Below are positions 1 through 9,320 of a stretch of 64,000 nucleotides of DNA, in pieces. The stretch's first letter is position 1; every line of letters begins with the position of its first letter. The translations under genes were made by a program, and so were the position numbers. This stretch comes from Bradyrhizobium sp. ISRA430 (GTDB lineage: Bacteria > Pseudomonadota > Alphaproteobacteria > Rhizobiales > Xanthobacteraceae): contig NZ_CP094516.1 in assembly GCF_029909975.1 (NCBI RefSeq), positions 1,922,001-1,986,000 of the forward strand. The letters run 5' to 3'. Under the pieces are notes generated by a model. That model had not been told where the DNA came from and did no database searches. It was given only the letters and a program-made list of their open reading frames with translations.

Positions 1-2
1 TG

Positions 3-548
3 GAAGTCGTCGCCGATACAGCCGACCACCGGCTCCCCGAGGTGGCCCGTGCGTGTCTTGCTGCTCTCGGCAGTCAATTGCGCGCACTGAAGGCTCAAAT
101 CCTGGAGTTCGACCGACGCATCATCGCCTGGCATCGATCAAGCGTGACGAGCAAACGGCTGGACGCGATCCCCGGCGTCGGGCCGGCGCTGGCAACAGCT
201 CTGGTCGCCAGCATTGCGGATCCCAAGGCTTTCCGATCGGGACGAGACTTCTCGGCCTGGGTTGGGCTCGTGCCGAAGCAGAACTCGAGCGGGGGCAAGG
301 ACAAGCTTGGCAATATCAGCAAACAAGGGGATCGCTATTTGCGTAGCCTGTTCACGGCTGGCGCGCTCGCAGTGATCCGCTATGCCAAGATCCATGGCAC
401 CAATCATCGGCCCTGGCTCACCCGATTGTTGGCCCGGCGCCCCACCAAGGTCGCCGCCATTGCGCTCGCCAACAAACTCGCCCGGATGGCTTGGGCGATG
501 ATGGCAAGGAACGAACGTTACAATGAACCCGTCGCTCTCGCGGCGTGA
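3..548 (+). CDS. IS110-family transposase, C-terminal part (cut by window edge)
   Basis: The reading frame is open from the left edge, so the N-terminal catalytic DEDD domain lies outside the window. The visible part is the Transposase_20 (IS116/IS110/IS902) C-terminal domain. A helix-hairpin-helix-like stretch (LDAIPGVGPALATAL) is followed by the family's serine region (FSAWVGLVPKQNSSGGK, then GNISKQGDRYLRSL). In this family the serine works with the N-terminal RuvC-like domain to move the element, usually without long terminal inverted repeats. The frame ends cleanly at TGA, so this end is intact. The GTG at 42 is an internal codon and not the start. The family call is secure; whether the whole element is active cannot be judged here. 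Confidence 0.9.
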   Translation, partial: EVVADTADHRLPEVARACLAALGSQLRALKAQILEFDRRIIAWHRSSVTSKRLDAIPGVGPALATALVASIADPKAFRSGRDFSAWVGLVPKQNSSGGKDKLGNISKQGDRYLRSLFTAGALAVIRYAKIHGTNHRPWLTRLLARRPTKVAAIALANKLARMAWAMMARNERYNEPVALAA

Positions 549-986
549 CGAGATCACACCGGTCATCCGGGTGTGACGTAACGGTTGGAAGGGCGAACAG
601 CACTAATGCAGCGCCGGTCGATCCGGCGATCAGGACAACCCACTTGGGCCACAGCATCGTCGAATGCGTGCTATTGACCGGGACCTGATCCGCGGAGGGC
701 ATTATGGCCAGCGGTCATGCGTACCGCGTAAACAGGCCGAACACATGGCTGCTCCGACCAATGCTGCAAAGTGAAGATTCTTCTTGCCAACCCGGAGCCG
801 TCCACACATGGCCCATCGCGACATATTGCGCTGCCGCACGAAGTCGGTCGCTATAGGGGCAAAGCAGACATTGCTTTAGTCACATCACGCCGCCGGGTTT
901 ATGGGTACACGGCCTAGTCACTGGGACTGACGATCGAGCTGGACCCGACTTGGTACGGTGCTCCTGAAAAGCCGCTCTGAGTTCAG
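549..986. other. Gene-poor spacer after the IS110 transposase, possible truncated gene start
   Basis: I see no complete gene here. On the minus strand an ATG at 700-702 opens a frame whose first ~40 residues include one strongly hydrophobic segment (WVVLIAGSTGAALVLFAL, about 585-651). The frame then runs on into the antisense of the transposase. This would fit the 5' end of a small membrane protein gene cut off by insertion of the element. It is an inference from one hydrophobic stretch only. Confidence 0.3.
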
Positions 987-1289
987 CTAGTTCGTCGTTT
1001 GTTGCTCCTGTTCTGCGTCGGCCCGATTTGTAGGCAAGTCCATGTAGGCGATTGGCTGATCGAACTGGCTCGCCGTGAAGTCAAACCTCCGGCCTCCGAT
1101 CCGATCGTAAAAATGGTCGCCGGCCGGTAGAGGCGTCTTCAGTAAGTCACCGCCAAAGAGTTCATGAATCAGCAGCGAAGTGACATTGCATTGCCCTGCT
1201 GCGGGATTGTTCGGAGTCCATTTGCTGGCAGTGGACAATGACCATGCCTTGCTCAGCGCGCTTTGAACTTCATCAGGATCGAAGCTCAT
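987..1289 (-). CDS. YunG family protein
   Basis: A protein of about 100 residues that matches the YunG family pattern as I know it: an AWS...TSxKW segment, NPAAGQCNVTSLLIHELFGG, a conserved GDHFYDRIGG segment and RRFDFTASQFDQPIAYMDLP near the C-terminus. The biochemical role of YunG is not established. The frame extends 27 codons further upstream, but I chose the internal ATG at 1289. It has a GGAG Shine-Dalgarno five bases upstream, and the family homology begins just after it. The gene is single and convergent with the insertion element. Confidence is good for the family and low for any function. Confidence 0.75.
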   Translation of the reverse strand: MSFDPDEVQSALSKAWSLSTASKWTPNNPAAGQCNVTSLLIHELFGGDLLKTPLPAGDHFYDRIGGRRFDFTASQFDQPIAYMDLPTNRADAEQEQQTTN

Positions 1290-1348
1290 CGTCACTCCAA
1301 AGATCGGCGAGGCGCAAATTCGGATTATACGATAATCGCTTTTCTGAC

Positions 1349-1374
1349 ACTGTTTTGCCCGACGTGTCAAACGG
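1349..1374. repeat. Short copy of a Bradyrhizobium-type intergenic repeat
   Basis: The 14-base core CCGACGTGTCAAAC at 1359-1372 recurs exactly at 1681-1694. On the minus strand it reads as TTTGACACGTCGGGCAAAACAG, which I remember as a motif scattered through Bradyrhizobium intergenic DNA. The repetition within the window is seen directly; the genus association is from memory. Confidence 0.5.
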
Positions 1375-1487
1375 CTTCGCAGATCGCGGGATCCGTGGAG
1401 CGAAGCCCGTCACCTTCGCCAGCGCGCGCTGATGGCGGCGGTCGCCGCGAATGCGCAGCGCCGGGCGGGAGCCCAACTCCACCCACT

Positions 1488-1566
1488 CGTCATTGCGAGC
1501 GTGGCGAAGCACTCCAGGATCTTTGCGCAGAGGGACTCTGGATTGCTTCGCTCCGCTCGCAATGAC
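1488..1566. repeat. Palindromic REP-like element
   Basis: The outer arms CGTCATTGCGAGCG (from 1488) and CGCTCGCAATGACG (ending 1566) are inverted copies. Inner parts GCGAAGCACTCCAG and CTGGATTGCTTCGC are also nearly complementary, so the whole element can fold into one long hairpin. Elements of this kind are common between genes in Bradyrhizobium and Rhodopseudomonas. It lies far beyond the 3' end of the dctP-like gene and is not needed as its terminator. Confidence 0.75.
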
Positions 1567-1670
1567 GGTGTGGGAGCACACCCGCGTAAAATGACGATGT
1601 CATTCCGGATGCGCGCCGTCAGGCGAATGACCTGCACCGGCCTCGGCTGCGCGGTGATTGCCTCGTTCTG

Positions 1671-1790
1671 CCGATTTGGTCCGACGTGTCAAACCGTTGG
1701 CAGCATCCACAGGGCATCGTGCCCTCACCCCTCGTCTACTTTGCATGGGGTTGTTTTCCATATTTTGGTTGGGCGCCCTCCAACACGCTG
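1671..1790. repeat. Longer copy of the intergenic repeat family
   Basis: This stretch begins with the same core CCGACGTGTCAAAC and continues to CTACTTTGCATGGGGTTGTT. On the minus strand the latter reads AACAACCCCATGCAAAGTAG, which I recall accompanying the core in Bradyrhizobium intergenic regions. No gene is supported between 1290 and 1853. A separate perfect hairpin follows at 1801-1824 (arms GCCCCGGAG and CTCCGGGGC) without a T-run. Confidence 0.5.
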
Positions 1791-1853
1791 CGGCGGCAAC
1801 GCCCCGGAGCCTTCGCTCCGGGGCCCTGCATTCGATATGCGCGCGACCGCCGC

Positions 1854-1886
1854 AAAAAAGCCCGGCCTCGCGAGCGAGGCCGGGCT
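1854..1886 (-). terminator. Rho-independent terminator of the dctP-like gene
   Basis: A perfect 12-base-pair stem (AGCCCGGCCTCG, loop CGAG, CGAGGCCGGGCT; 1859-1886) is followed on the minus strand by TTTTTT (1854-1859). It sits 25 bases beyond the stop codon of the minus-strand TRAP solute-binding protein gene, so the assignment is straightforward. Confidence 0.9.
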
Positions 1887-1910
1887 CTGTTGTCGAGCGA
1901 TCGTTCAGGA

Positions 1911-3056
<1,146 letters not shown>

Positions 3057-3201
3057 TCATCTCGGCGATGCGTTCATTAGAAATCGCGTCGAACCGATGG
3101 CGCTAGACTGCCGTGGGCCTTTAACACGGAAGCCCCGGTTGCGGAACGCGACATTGGCATGACGGACCTCTACGAAAGTCGCATGTCCACTGCGAACCAG
3201 C

Positions 3202-4332
3202 TCAGGCCGCTGCAATGACGCCCTTGAGCTGGTCCCGCACCTTCTCTGCGACGGCGCGGTAGATCGCCGCATGGGGTCCGTCGGGCTCGCTGTCGACCAC
3301 CGGGCTGCCGGCATCCGACGTAGCGCGAATCGCCATGTGCAGAGGGACCTCGCCTAGGAACGGAACTCCAAGCTTCTCGGCCTCATGCCGGGCACCACCA
3401 TGGCCGAAGATGTCCGACTTCGTGCCGCAATGCGGGCACTGGAAATAGCTCATGTTCTCGACGATGCCGAGCACCGGCACGTTCACTTTCCTGAACATGG
3501 CAAGACCCCGCCGTGCATCGATCAAGGACAGGTCCTGCGGGGTCGAGATGATGACGGCGCCCTTCAGCGGCACGTTCTGCGCCAGCGTGAGCTGGGCATC
3601 GCCCGTGCCCGGCGGCATGTCGACCACCAGCACGTCGAGCGTGCCCCATTCGACGTCGCGCAGCATCTGCGTCACCGCCGACATCACCATCGGGCCGCGC
3701 CAGATCATCGCGGTCTCTTCCTCCACCAGGAAGCCGATCGACATGATCGCGAGCCCGAAACGCCTGAGCGGAATCATCTTGCGTTCGCCGTTCAGCTCCG
3801 GCTTGTCGCGCAGGCCCGTCAGCCGCGGCATCGAGGGACCGTAGATGTCGGCATCGAGGAGCCCAACCTTCAACCCGAGGTCGCGCAGCCCCAGCGCCAG
3901 GTTGAGCGCGGTGGTCGACTTGCCGACACCGCCCTTGCCGGACGCCACAGCAATCACGGCGGCAACGCCCGGGATCTCGGATTGCCGCGACATCGGCGAG
4001 GCGGCGCCCTGCGGCGGCCGATGGGCATGGGCCGGCTGCACTCCCGGCGCGCCGCGGCTCGGTGCCGGTGGCGGCGTGCTGCCCGGCTTGCGCTCGGCGG
4101 TCAGCGCCACCAAGACCGTGGTGACACCCGGAATGGCGCGCACGGCGGCTTCGGCCTCGGCGCGAACCGGCTCCCAGGTCCGCGCCTCGGCGGCATCCAC
4201 ATTGATCGAGAAGAACACCTTGCCGTCAGAGGCACTGATCGCGCTCAGCACATTGGCATTGGTGAGCGCGACCCCGCGCGGCGATTTGATCCGGCTGAGG
4301 CTGTCGAGAACCTGTTGCTGCGTCACGCTCAA
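3202..4332 (-). CDS. apbC: Iron-sulfur cluster carrier ATPase, Mrp/ApbC family
   Basis: A 376-residue cytoplasmic P-loop ATPase that binds and transfers [4Fe-4S] clusters. An N-terminal MIP18/DUF59 domain (about residues 5-80) precedes a low-complexity Pro/Ala/His linker and the ATPase domain. Visible motifs are the deviant Walker A SGKGGVGKST (131-140), DADIYGPSMPRL (160-171), the switch region VVDMPPGTGD (237-246) and the cluster-ligating pair CPHC (Cys299 and Cys302). This is the full two-domain Mrp form with no residue missing. It appears monocistronic, with about 200 bases to the next gene on its 3' side. Confidence 0.95.
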   Translation of the reverse strand: MSVTQQQVLDSLSRIKSPRGVALTNANVLSAISASDGKVFFSINVDAAEARTWEPVRAEAEAAVRAIPGVTTVLVALTAERKPGSTPPPAPSRGAPGVQPAHAHRPPQGAASPMSRQSEIPGVAAVIAVASGKGGVGKSTTALNLALGLRDLGLKVGLLDADIYGPSMPRLTGLRDKPELNGERKMIPLRRFGLAIMSIGFLVEEETAMIWRGPMVMSAVTQMLRDVEWGTLDVLVVDMPPGTGDAQLTLAQNVPLKGAVIISTPQDLSLIDARRGLAMFRKVNVPVLGIVENMSYFQCPHCGTKSDIFGHGGARHEAEKLGVPFLGEVPLHMAIRATSDAGSPVVDSEPDGPHAAIYRAVAEKVRDQLKGVIAAA

Positions 4333-4386
4333 AGCGCATCTCCTGAACTCAAGATGTGCCCCATTAGAGCGGAAACGCCCAAAAGG

Positions 4387-4836
4387 CTACTGCCTGCCGA
4401 TATCGTCAGCCATCTCGGCGGGCGCCGCCGCTCTCTGTTCCTTGGCTGCCTCGTAATTCAGCTCGATCATCACCCCGTTGGGATCGTGGACGAATATCTG
4501 CCAGAGGTCGCCGCCGGGCACCTGGCGGGACTCGAACTTCATGCCCTTGGCCGTCAGCCGCCGCTTCATGCCGTCGAACCCGCGGCTGACGAAAGCGACG
4601 TGGTGGACAACGCCGGAATCCGGCTTTTGTGGCTCCGCGGTCGGAGAAATATCGACGAGATGCACCACCGGCCTGCCCTCGCTGTACATCCAGGCCCCCG
4701 GAAAGGCGAAATTGGGCCGCGCGCCGTTCTCCAGGCCGAGCACCTCTTCATAGAAGCGGACCGTCTCCGCCAGCTTCCGGGTCCGGATATTGAAATGATC
4801 GAGGACGCCAACGCTCACGCCCAAATCCTCACCCAT
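4387..4836 (-). CDS. VOC family (glyoxalase/dioxygenase fold) protein
   Basis: A single vicinal-oxygen-chelate domain of about 149 residues. It has an early metal-binding type histidine (VLDHFNIRT), FYEEVLGLENG, then VHHVAFVSRGFDGMKRRL and a C-terminal DPNGVMIELNYE that supplies the usual Glu ligand. Members include glyoxalase I, methylmalonyl-CoA epimerase and dioxygenases, and the substrate here is unknown. The ATG at 4836 is preferred because AAGGAG lies seven bases upstream and the domain starts shortly after. An earlier ATG at 4920 would add a low-complexity Lys/Gln extension. Confidence 0.85.
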   Translation of the reverse strand: MGEDLGVSVGVLDHFNIRTRKLAETVRFYEEVLGLENGARPNFAFPGAWMYSEGRPVVHLVDISPTAEPQKPDSGVVHHVAFVSRGFDGMKRRLTAKGMKFESRQVPGGDLWQIFVHDPNGVMIELNYEAAKEQRAAAPAEMADDIGRQ

Positions 4837-5043
4837 GCCGTCGCTCCTTTTTTGAAGTCCTTGGTCTTTTGAAGTCTTTTGAAGTGCTTGTCCTGCCATC
4901 CTAGCACAGGAGGGCGCCAAACGAAGCCGTTGCCCTCTGGCCTTAAGGGTTTATGGTGCGCGCGATCCGCCCTCGCAGCGGAACCTGGCGCCCCTCGCCC
5001 GGCAATAACCGTAAAAACCCAAACTACGGACAAGGTTACACAC

Positions 5044-5913
5044 ATGGCTAAAGTCGCTTTCCTCGGTCTCGGCGTGATGGGCTTCCCCATGGCCGGACAC
5101 CTCGTGAAAAAAGGAGGCCATGAGGTCACCGTCTACAACCGCACCGCGGCCAAGGCGAAGGACTGGGCGGACAAGTTCGGCGGCAAGACCGCCAGCACCC
5201 CGAAGGCCGCCGCCGAAGGGCAGGATTTCGTGATGTGCTGCGTCGGCAACGACAACGACCTCCGCGCGGTCACGACCGGACCCGACGGCGCCTTTGCCGG
5301 CATGAAGAAGGGCGCGACCTTCGTCGACCACACCACTGCCTCCGCAGAGGTCGCACGCGAGCTCGATGCGGCCGCCACCAAGGCCGGCTTCAAATTCGTC
5401 GACGCGCCGGTCTCCGGCGGCCAGGCCGGCGCCGAGAACGGCGTGCTGACCGTGATGTGCGGCGGCGCCAAGGACGCCTATGCCGGCGCCGAGCCGGTGA
5501 TCGCGGCCTATGCGCGCATGTGCAAGCTGCTCGGGCCGGCCGGCTCCGGCCAGCTCACCAAGATGGTCAACCAGATCTGCATCGCCGGCCTCGTGCAAGG
5601 CCTCTCGGAGGGCATCCACTTCGCCAAGAAGTCCGGCCTCGACGTGGCGGCCGTGATCGACACCATCTCCAAGGGCGCGGCGCAATCCTGGCAGATGGAG
5701 AACCGCTACAAGACCATGAACGAGGACAAGTACGATTTCGGCTTCGCGGTGGAATGGATGCGCAAGGATCTGTCGATCTGCATCGCGGAGGCCCGCCGCA
5801 ACGGCGCCAACCTGCCGGTGACCGCGCTGGTCGACCAGTTCTATGCCGAGGTCGAGAAGATGGGCGGCAAGCGCTGGGATACGTCCAGCCTGCTTGCGCG
5901 CCTGCAGCGCTGA
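5044..5913 (+). CDS. 3-hydroxyisobutyrate dehydrogenase family NAD(P)-dependent oxidoreductase
   Basis: A beta-hydroxyacid dehydrogenase of 289 residues. It has the Rossmann signature FLGLGVMGFPMAGHLVKKG (6-24), the substrate-binding DAPVSGGQAGA (120-130) and the catalytic lysine K173 in GSGQLTKMVNQ. The family includes 3-hydroxyisobutyrate, tartronate semialdehyde and glyoxylate/succinic semialdehyde reductases, and sequence alone does not separate them. I used the ATG at 5044, where the dinucleotide-binding fold begins directly; an in-frame upstream extension has no family similarity. It is divergent from the VOC gene. Confidence 0.88.
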   Translation: MAKVAFLGLGVMGFPMAGHLVKKGGHEVTVYNRTAAKAKDWADKFGGKTASTPKAAAEGQDFVMCCVGNDNDLRAVTTGPDGAFAGMKKGATFVDHTTASAEVARELDAAATKAGFKFVDAPVSGGQAGAENGVLTVMCGGAKDAYAGAEPVIAAYARMCKLLGPAGSGQLTKMVNQICIAGLVQGLSEGIHFAKKSGLDVAAVIDTISKGAAQSWQMENRYKTMNEDKYDFGFAVEWMRKDLSICIAEARRNGANLPVTALVDQFYAEVEKMGGKRWDTSSLLARLQR

Positions 5914-6034
5914 GGAGCGCTGCCAACCCGTTCGCTGACCGGGCAGGCGGCGACGGTCCCGAGCCTCGATGCGGCGCCTGCTGCGACGAGGCCGGGCAAG
6001 CGTGCATTAAGAGAGAAGTTCAGGGGGAACTGAC

Positions 6035-7315
6035 TTGCTGAGTGTGATAGCCGCCGTTTTCATCGTTGCGTATGCAGCCATCGCGCTCGAGCACCCGCTA
6101 GGTATCAACAAGAGCGCTACCGCTCTGTTGGGAGCCGGCCTGCTCTGGACCATCTACGCGCTGTCCGTCGGCGACGCCTCGCTCATCAATCACCAGCTTG
6201 ACGAGTCAGTCTCGTCGACCGCGCAGATCGTCTTCTTCCTGATCGGCGCCATGACCATCGTCGAGGTGGTCGACGCCCATAACGGCTTCGAGGTTATCAC
6301 CTCGCTCATCCGCACCACGAGGCAGACCACGCTGATGTGGATTCTCGGCTTCGTGACCTTCTTCCTGAGCGCGATCCTCGACAACCTGACGACCACCATC
6401 GTCATGATCTCGCTGCTTCAGAAGCTGATCGGCGACAGGCAGGATCGGCTGTGGTTCGCGTCGATCATCGTGATCGCCGCCAACGCGGGCGGCGCCTGGA
6501 CGGTGATCGGCGACGTCACCACGACGATGCTCTGGATCGGAGGCCAGATCTCTCCCGTCAGCATCATGGGCGCGGTGTTTCTTCCGTCACTGCTCAACCT
6601 GCTCATTCCCTTGCTGATCATCGGCTCCTTCGTGAAAGGGAAGGAAATCATCCCTCCGCTGCAGCAGGAAATGCAGGGCCGCAAGATCGAGCTGTTCGAG
6701 CGCAACCTGATGTTCTATCTCGGCCTCGGCACGCTGATCGCCGTTCCGGTTTTCAAGGCCGCCACCCACCTCGCCCCCTTCATGGGCATCCTGTTCGGGC
6801 TGGGCATCCTCTGGCTGGTCGGTGAGATCGTTCACCGCCACAAGGACGAGGAAGCGCGCCGTCCCCTCACCCTCGTTCATGCGCTGACCCGCATCGACAT
6901 GAGCTCCATCGTGTTCTTCGTCGGCATTCTTTTGGCGGTCGCGTGCCTGGAGCACGCCCACATACTGGAGCAGCTCGCGAAATGGCTCGATGCCACGGTC
7001 GGCCGTCTGGACATCATCGTGATCCTCCTCGGCCTGCTGAGTGCCGTCATCGACAACGTCCCGCTCGTCGCGGCGACGATGGGCATGTACAATCTGGCGC
7101 AATATCCGCCCGACAGCTTCATCTGGGAGTTCATCGCCTATTGCGCCGGCACCGGCGGCTCGATCCTGATCATCGGCTCGGCCGCGGGCGTCGCCGCCAT
7201 GGGCCTCGAGAAGATCGAGTTCCTCTGGTACGCACGCCGCATCGGTGGCCCCGCGCTCGCAGGCTATCTGGCCGGCGCCATGGTCTACATCGCGCAGCAT
7301 GCGGCGCTGCATTGA
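6035..7315 (+). CDS. nhaD: NhaD-type sodium/proton antiporter
   Basis: An integral membrane protein of 426 residues with roughly 11-13 hydrophobic segments, of the ion transporter superfamily that also holds ArsB. Family signatures are SAILDNLTTTIVMISLLQKL, then AANAGGAWTVIGDVTTTMLW and the second inverted-repeat copy AVIDNVPLVAATMGMYNLAQ, with a GTGGSILIIGSAAG motif near the end. NhaD exchanges Na+ or Li+ for protons. Translation most likely starts at TTG (6035), which follows an AGGGGGAAC stretch; no ATG in frame would keep the first membrane helix. The gene stands alone. Confidence 0.88.
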   Translation: MLSVIAAVFIVAYAAIALEHPLGINKSATALLGAGLLWTIYALSVGDASLINHQLDESVSSTAQIVFFLIGAMTIVEVVDAHNGFEVITSLIRTTRQTTLMWILGFVTFFLSAILDNLTTTIVMISLLQKLIGDRQDRLWFASIIVIAANAGGAWTVIGDVTTTMLWIGGQISPVSIMGAVFLPSLLNLLIPLLIIGSFVKGKEIIPPLQQEMQGRKIELFERNLMFYLGLGTLIAVPVFKAATHLAPFMGILFGLGILWLVGEIVHRHKDEEARRPLTLVHALTRIDMSSIVFFVGILLAVACLEHAHILEQLAKWLDATVGRLDIIVILLGLLSAVIDNVPLVAATMGMYNLAQYPPDSFIWEFIAYCAGTGGSILIIGSAAGVAAMGLEKIEFLWYARRIGGPALAGYLAGAMVYIAQHAALH

Positions 7316-7335
7316 GCGGGCCGCACCGCCTGAAA

Positions 7336-7351
7336 TTAACGCCCCGTTAAC
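7336..7351. promoter_or_regulatory. Probable CtrA binding site
   Basis: The sequence TTAA-CGCCCCG-TTAAC is a full match to the alphaproteobacterial CtrA consensus TTAA-N7-TTAAC. It lies about 100 bases upstream of the chosen start of the histidine kinase gene. A second pair of TTAA half-sites at 7368-7383 has 8 bases between them and is not a canonical site. CtrA is the cell-cycle master regulator in this class. Binding here is predicted, not shown. Confidence 0.65.
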
Positions 7352-7451
7352 GTAATTCTTTAGCTCCTTAAGGCAGCTCTTAAGGATTTGTTGCCAGAGA
7401 TAGACAATGCAGAAGGCCCGCCTCCGCGTGGGCAGGAATCGTTGTTGTTCG

Positions 7452-9047
7452 ATGAGTAACCCCGCTGAAAAGCCCGAGGTTGTGCAGCTTCCGGCCGAGC
7501 CGGTCAGCGTGCCATCGGCGAGCAGTCGCCGGGCTGCCTTGCAGCGGGTGCGCGAGGCGCGCGACAAGTTAACGTCGACCAGCGGAACCCGGCCGGCCTT
7601 CGACGCCGAGCTGCTGCGCCAATATGCCCAGACGCGGCTGTCTGCTTCCTACGTCGTGATGCTGCTGGTGGTGGCGACCGGCGTGTTGTTCGGGCTGTGG
7701 ATGCAGCCGATCCCGGCCGCGGCTTGGACCTGCGGCATGCTCTGCATCCACGCGGCACTGATCCGGAGCTGCCGGCGCTTTCTGGCCGAGCCGACCTCGC
7801 CCGCCGCGACGCGCACCTGGCAGACGCGCTTCGTCGTGCTCGATCTACTCTATGGCCTGTGCTGGATGGCGATCCTGATCCATCCCGTGCTCGACATGGT
7901 CACGGAAACGCTGATGATGTTCCTGATGCTGCTGGTGATCGCAGTGTCGAGCATGCTGGCCGCCAATTTGCCGATTGCAGCGCTTGCCGCCACCGCGCCC
8001 GTCGCCGTCGCGATGGCCTTGAGCTTCGCGATGAGCGGCTCACTGGACAATTACATCCTGGCTGCGCTCGCGCTTGCGGCCGAAGGCTATTTCGTGCTGC
8101 TGGCGCACCGGCTGCACTCCTCGACCTTCGCCACGCTGGAAGCGCGCGCCGAGAAGGATGCGCTGATCGGCGAGCTCGAGCAGGCTAAGGCGATCTCCGA
8201 CGAGGCGCGCCACCGCGCCGAATCCGCCAACGTCGCCAAGTCGCGCTTCCTCGCGCAGATGAGCCACGAGCTGCGCACGCCGCTGAACGCGATCCTCGGC
8301 TTCTCCGAGGTGATGAAGAGCGAGATTTTCGGCGCGCATCAGGTCGCCGTCTACAAGGAATATTCCGCCGACATCCATAATTCCGGCGTGCATCTGCTCA
8401 ACCTCATCAACGAGATCCTCGACCTGTCGCGGATCGAAGCCGGCCGCTACGAGCTGAACGAGGAAGCGGTGTCGCTGGTCGGCATCGTCGCCGATTGCCA
8501 TCACCTGATGAAGCTGCGCGCCTCGAGCCGCGGCATCACCATCCACGAGGTGTTCGAGCAGGCGATGCCGCGGCTGTGGGCCGACGAGCGCGCGATCCGC
8601 CAGGTCGTGCTCAATCTGCTCTCCAACTCGATCAAGTTCACCCCACAGGGCGGCGAGATCTGGCTCAAGGCCGGCTGGACCGCCTCGGGCGGACAGTATC
8701 TCTCGGTGAAGGACACTGGCTCCGGCATCCCCGAGGACGAGATCCCGGTCGTGCTCGCCTCCTTCGGCCAAGGCTCCAACTCGATCAAGTCGGCCGAACA
8801 GGGCGCAGGGCTAGGCCTGCCCATCGCCAAGAACCTAATCGACCTGCATGGCGGCACGTTCACGCTGAAATCTAAGCTGCGCATCGGGACCGAGGTGATC
8901 GTCACCTTCCCGCCGGAGCGCGTGATGAGCGCGCTGGCGCCGCTGACGGAGGATTCGCCGCCGCTGCAGCCTGAGAGTTCCATCGTTCCCGACGAGAAGC
9001 GCCGGCCGCGCCACAGACCGATCATGAGCGCAGGCACGGGCTCTTAA
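7452..9047 (+). CDS. Membrane sensor histidine kinase, DivJ/PleC/PdhS-like
   Basis: About 531 residues. Several hydrophobic segments lie roughly between residues 50 and 200. A short coiled-coil linker follows, then the HisKA dimerisation domain with the phospho-accepting His272 in MSHELRTPLNAILGFSE. The HATPase_c domain has an N box (NLLSNSIKFTP), a G1 box (DTGSGI) and a G2 box (GAGLGLPIAKNLIDLHGG). This HisKA signature is typical of alphaproteobacterial cell-cycle kinases of the DivJ/PleC/PdhS group, whose partner is DivK, but no response regulator is adjacent. The start is uncertain: ATG 7407 is possible, and neither has a clear Shine-Dalgarno. A predicted CtrA site lies upstream. Confidence 0.85.
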   Translation: MSNPAEKPEVVQLPAEPVSVPSASSRRAALQRVREARDKLTSTSGTRPAFDAELLRQYAQTRLSASYVVMLLVVATGVLFGLWMQPIPAAAWTCGMLCIHAALIRSCRRFLAEPTSPAATRTWQTRFVVLDLLYGLCWMAILIHPVLDMVTETLMMFLMLLVIAVSSMLAANLPIAALAATAPVAVAMALSFAMSGSLDNYILAALALAAEGYFVLLAHRLHSSTFATLEARAEKDALIGELEQAKAISDEARHRAESANVAKSRFLAQMSHELRTPLNAILGFSEVMKSEIFGAHQVAVYKEYSADIHNSGVHLLNLINEILDLSRIEAGRYELNEEAVSLVGIVADCHHLMKLRASSRGITIHEVFEQAMPRLWADERAIRQVVLNLLSNSIKFTPQGGEIWLKAGWTASGGQYLSVKDTGSGIPEDEIPVVLASFGQGSNSIKSAEQGAGLGLPIAKNLIDLHGGTFTLKSKLRIGTEVIVTFPPERVMSALAPLTEDSPPLQPESSIVPDEKRRPRHRPIMSAGTGS

Positions 9048-9091
9048 ACAGATGCTTGCAGACATACCCGACGATCCCTCACTATGTCCGA

Positions 9092-9292
9092 ATGAGCAAA
9101 GACACGCCGTGCGTCGCCGTCTGCATGATCGATCCCAAGACCAAGCTGTGCTTCGGCTGCGGCCGTACGCTGCCGGAGATCGCGTGCTGGCATGCGATGG
9201 AGCGCGCGGAACGGCTCGCGGTGATGGCGCAGCTCGCGGCGCGCATGGCGGAGGCCGGACTTGCGCCGATCGCCGGATCGAGGCGCACCTGA
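9092..9292 (+). CDS. DUF1289 domain-containing protein
   Basis: A small protein (66 residues from this ATG) carrying the DUF1289 zinc-ribbon-like pattern: TPCVAVCMID, then LCFGCGRTLPEIACW, followed by a short helix with RAERLAVMAQL. Four cysteines (PC, VC, LC, GC) are placed for metal binding. The function of the family is unknown; it is common in alphaproteobacteria. A TTG at 9056 could add 12 residues, but the domain starts directly after the ATG at 9092. It lies 44 bases after the kinase gene and 28 bases before the protease gene on the same strand, so the three may be co-transcribed. Confidence 0.85.
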   Translation: MSKDTPCVAVCMIDPKTKLCFGCGRTLPEIACWHAMERAERLAVMAQLAARMAEAGLAPIAGSRRT

Positions 9293-9320
9293 CCTGCGTG
9301 CGCGTCGGCGGAGGCGCGCG

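Noticed and set aside
7368..7383. A second pair of TTAA half-sites near the CtrA site
   Set aside because: The spacing is 8 bases and not 7, so it was not called as an independent CtrA site.
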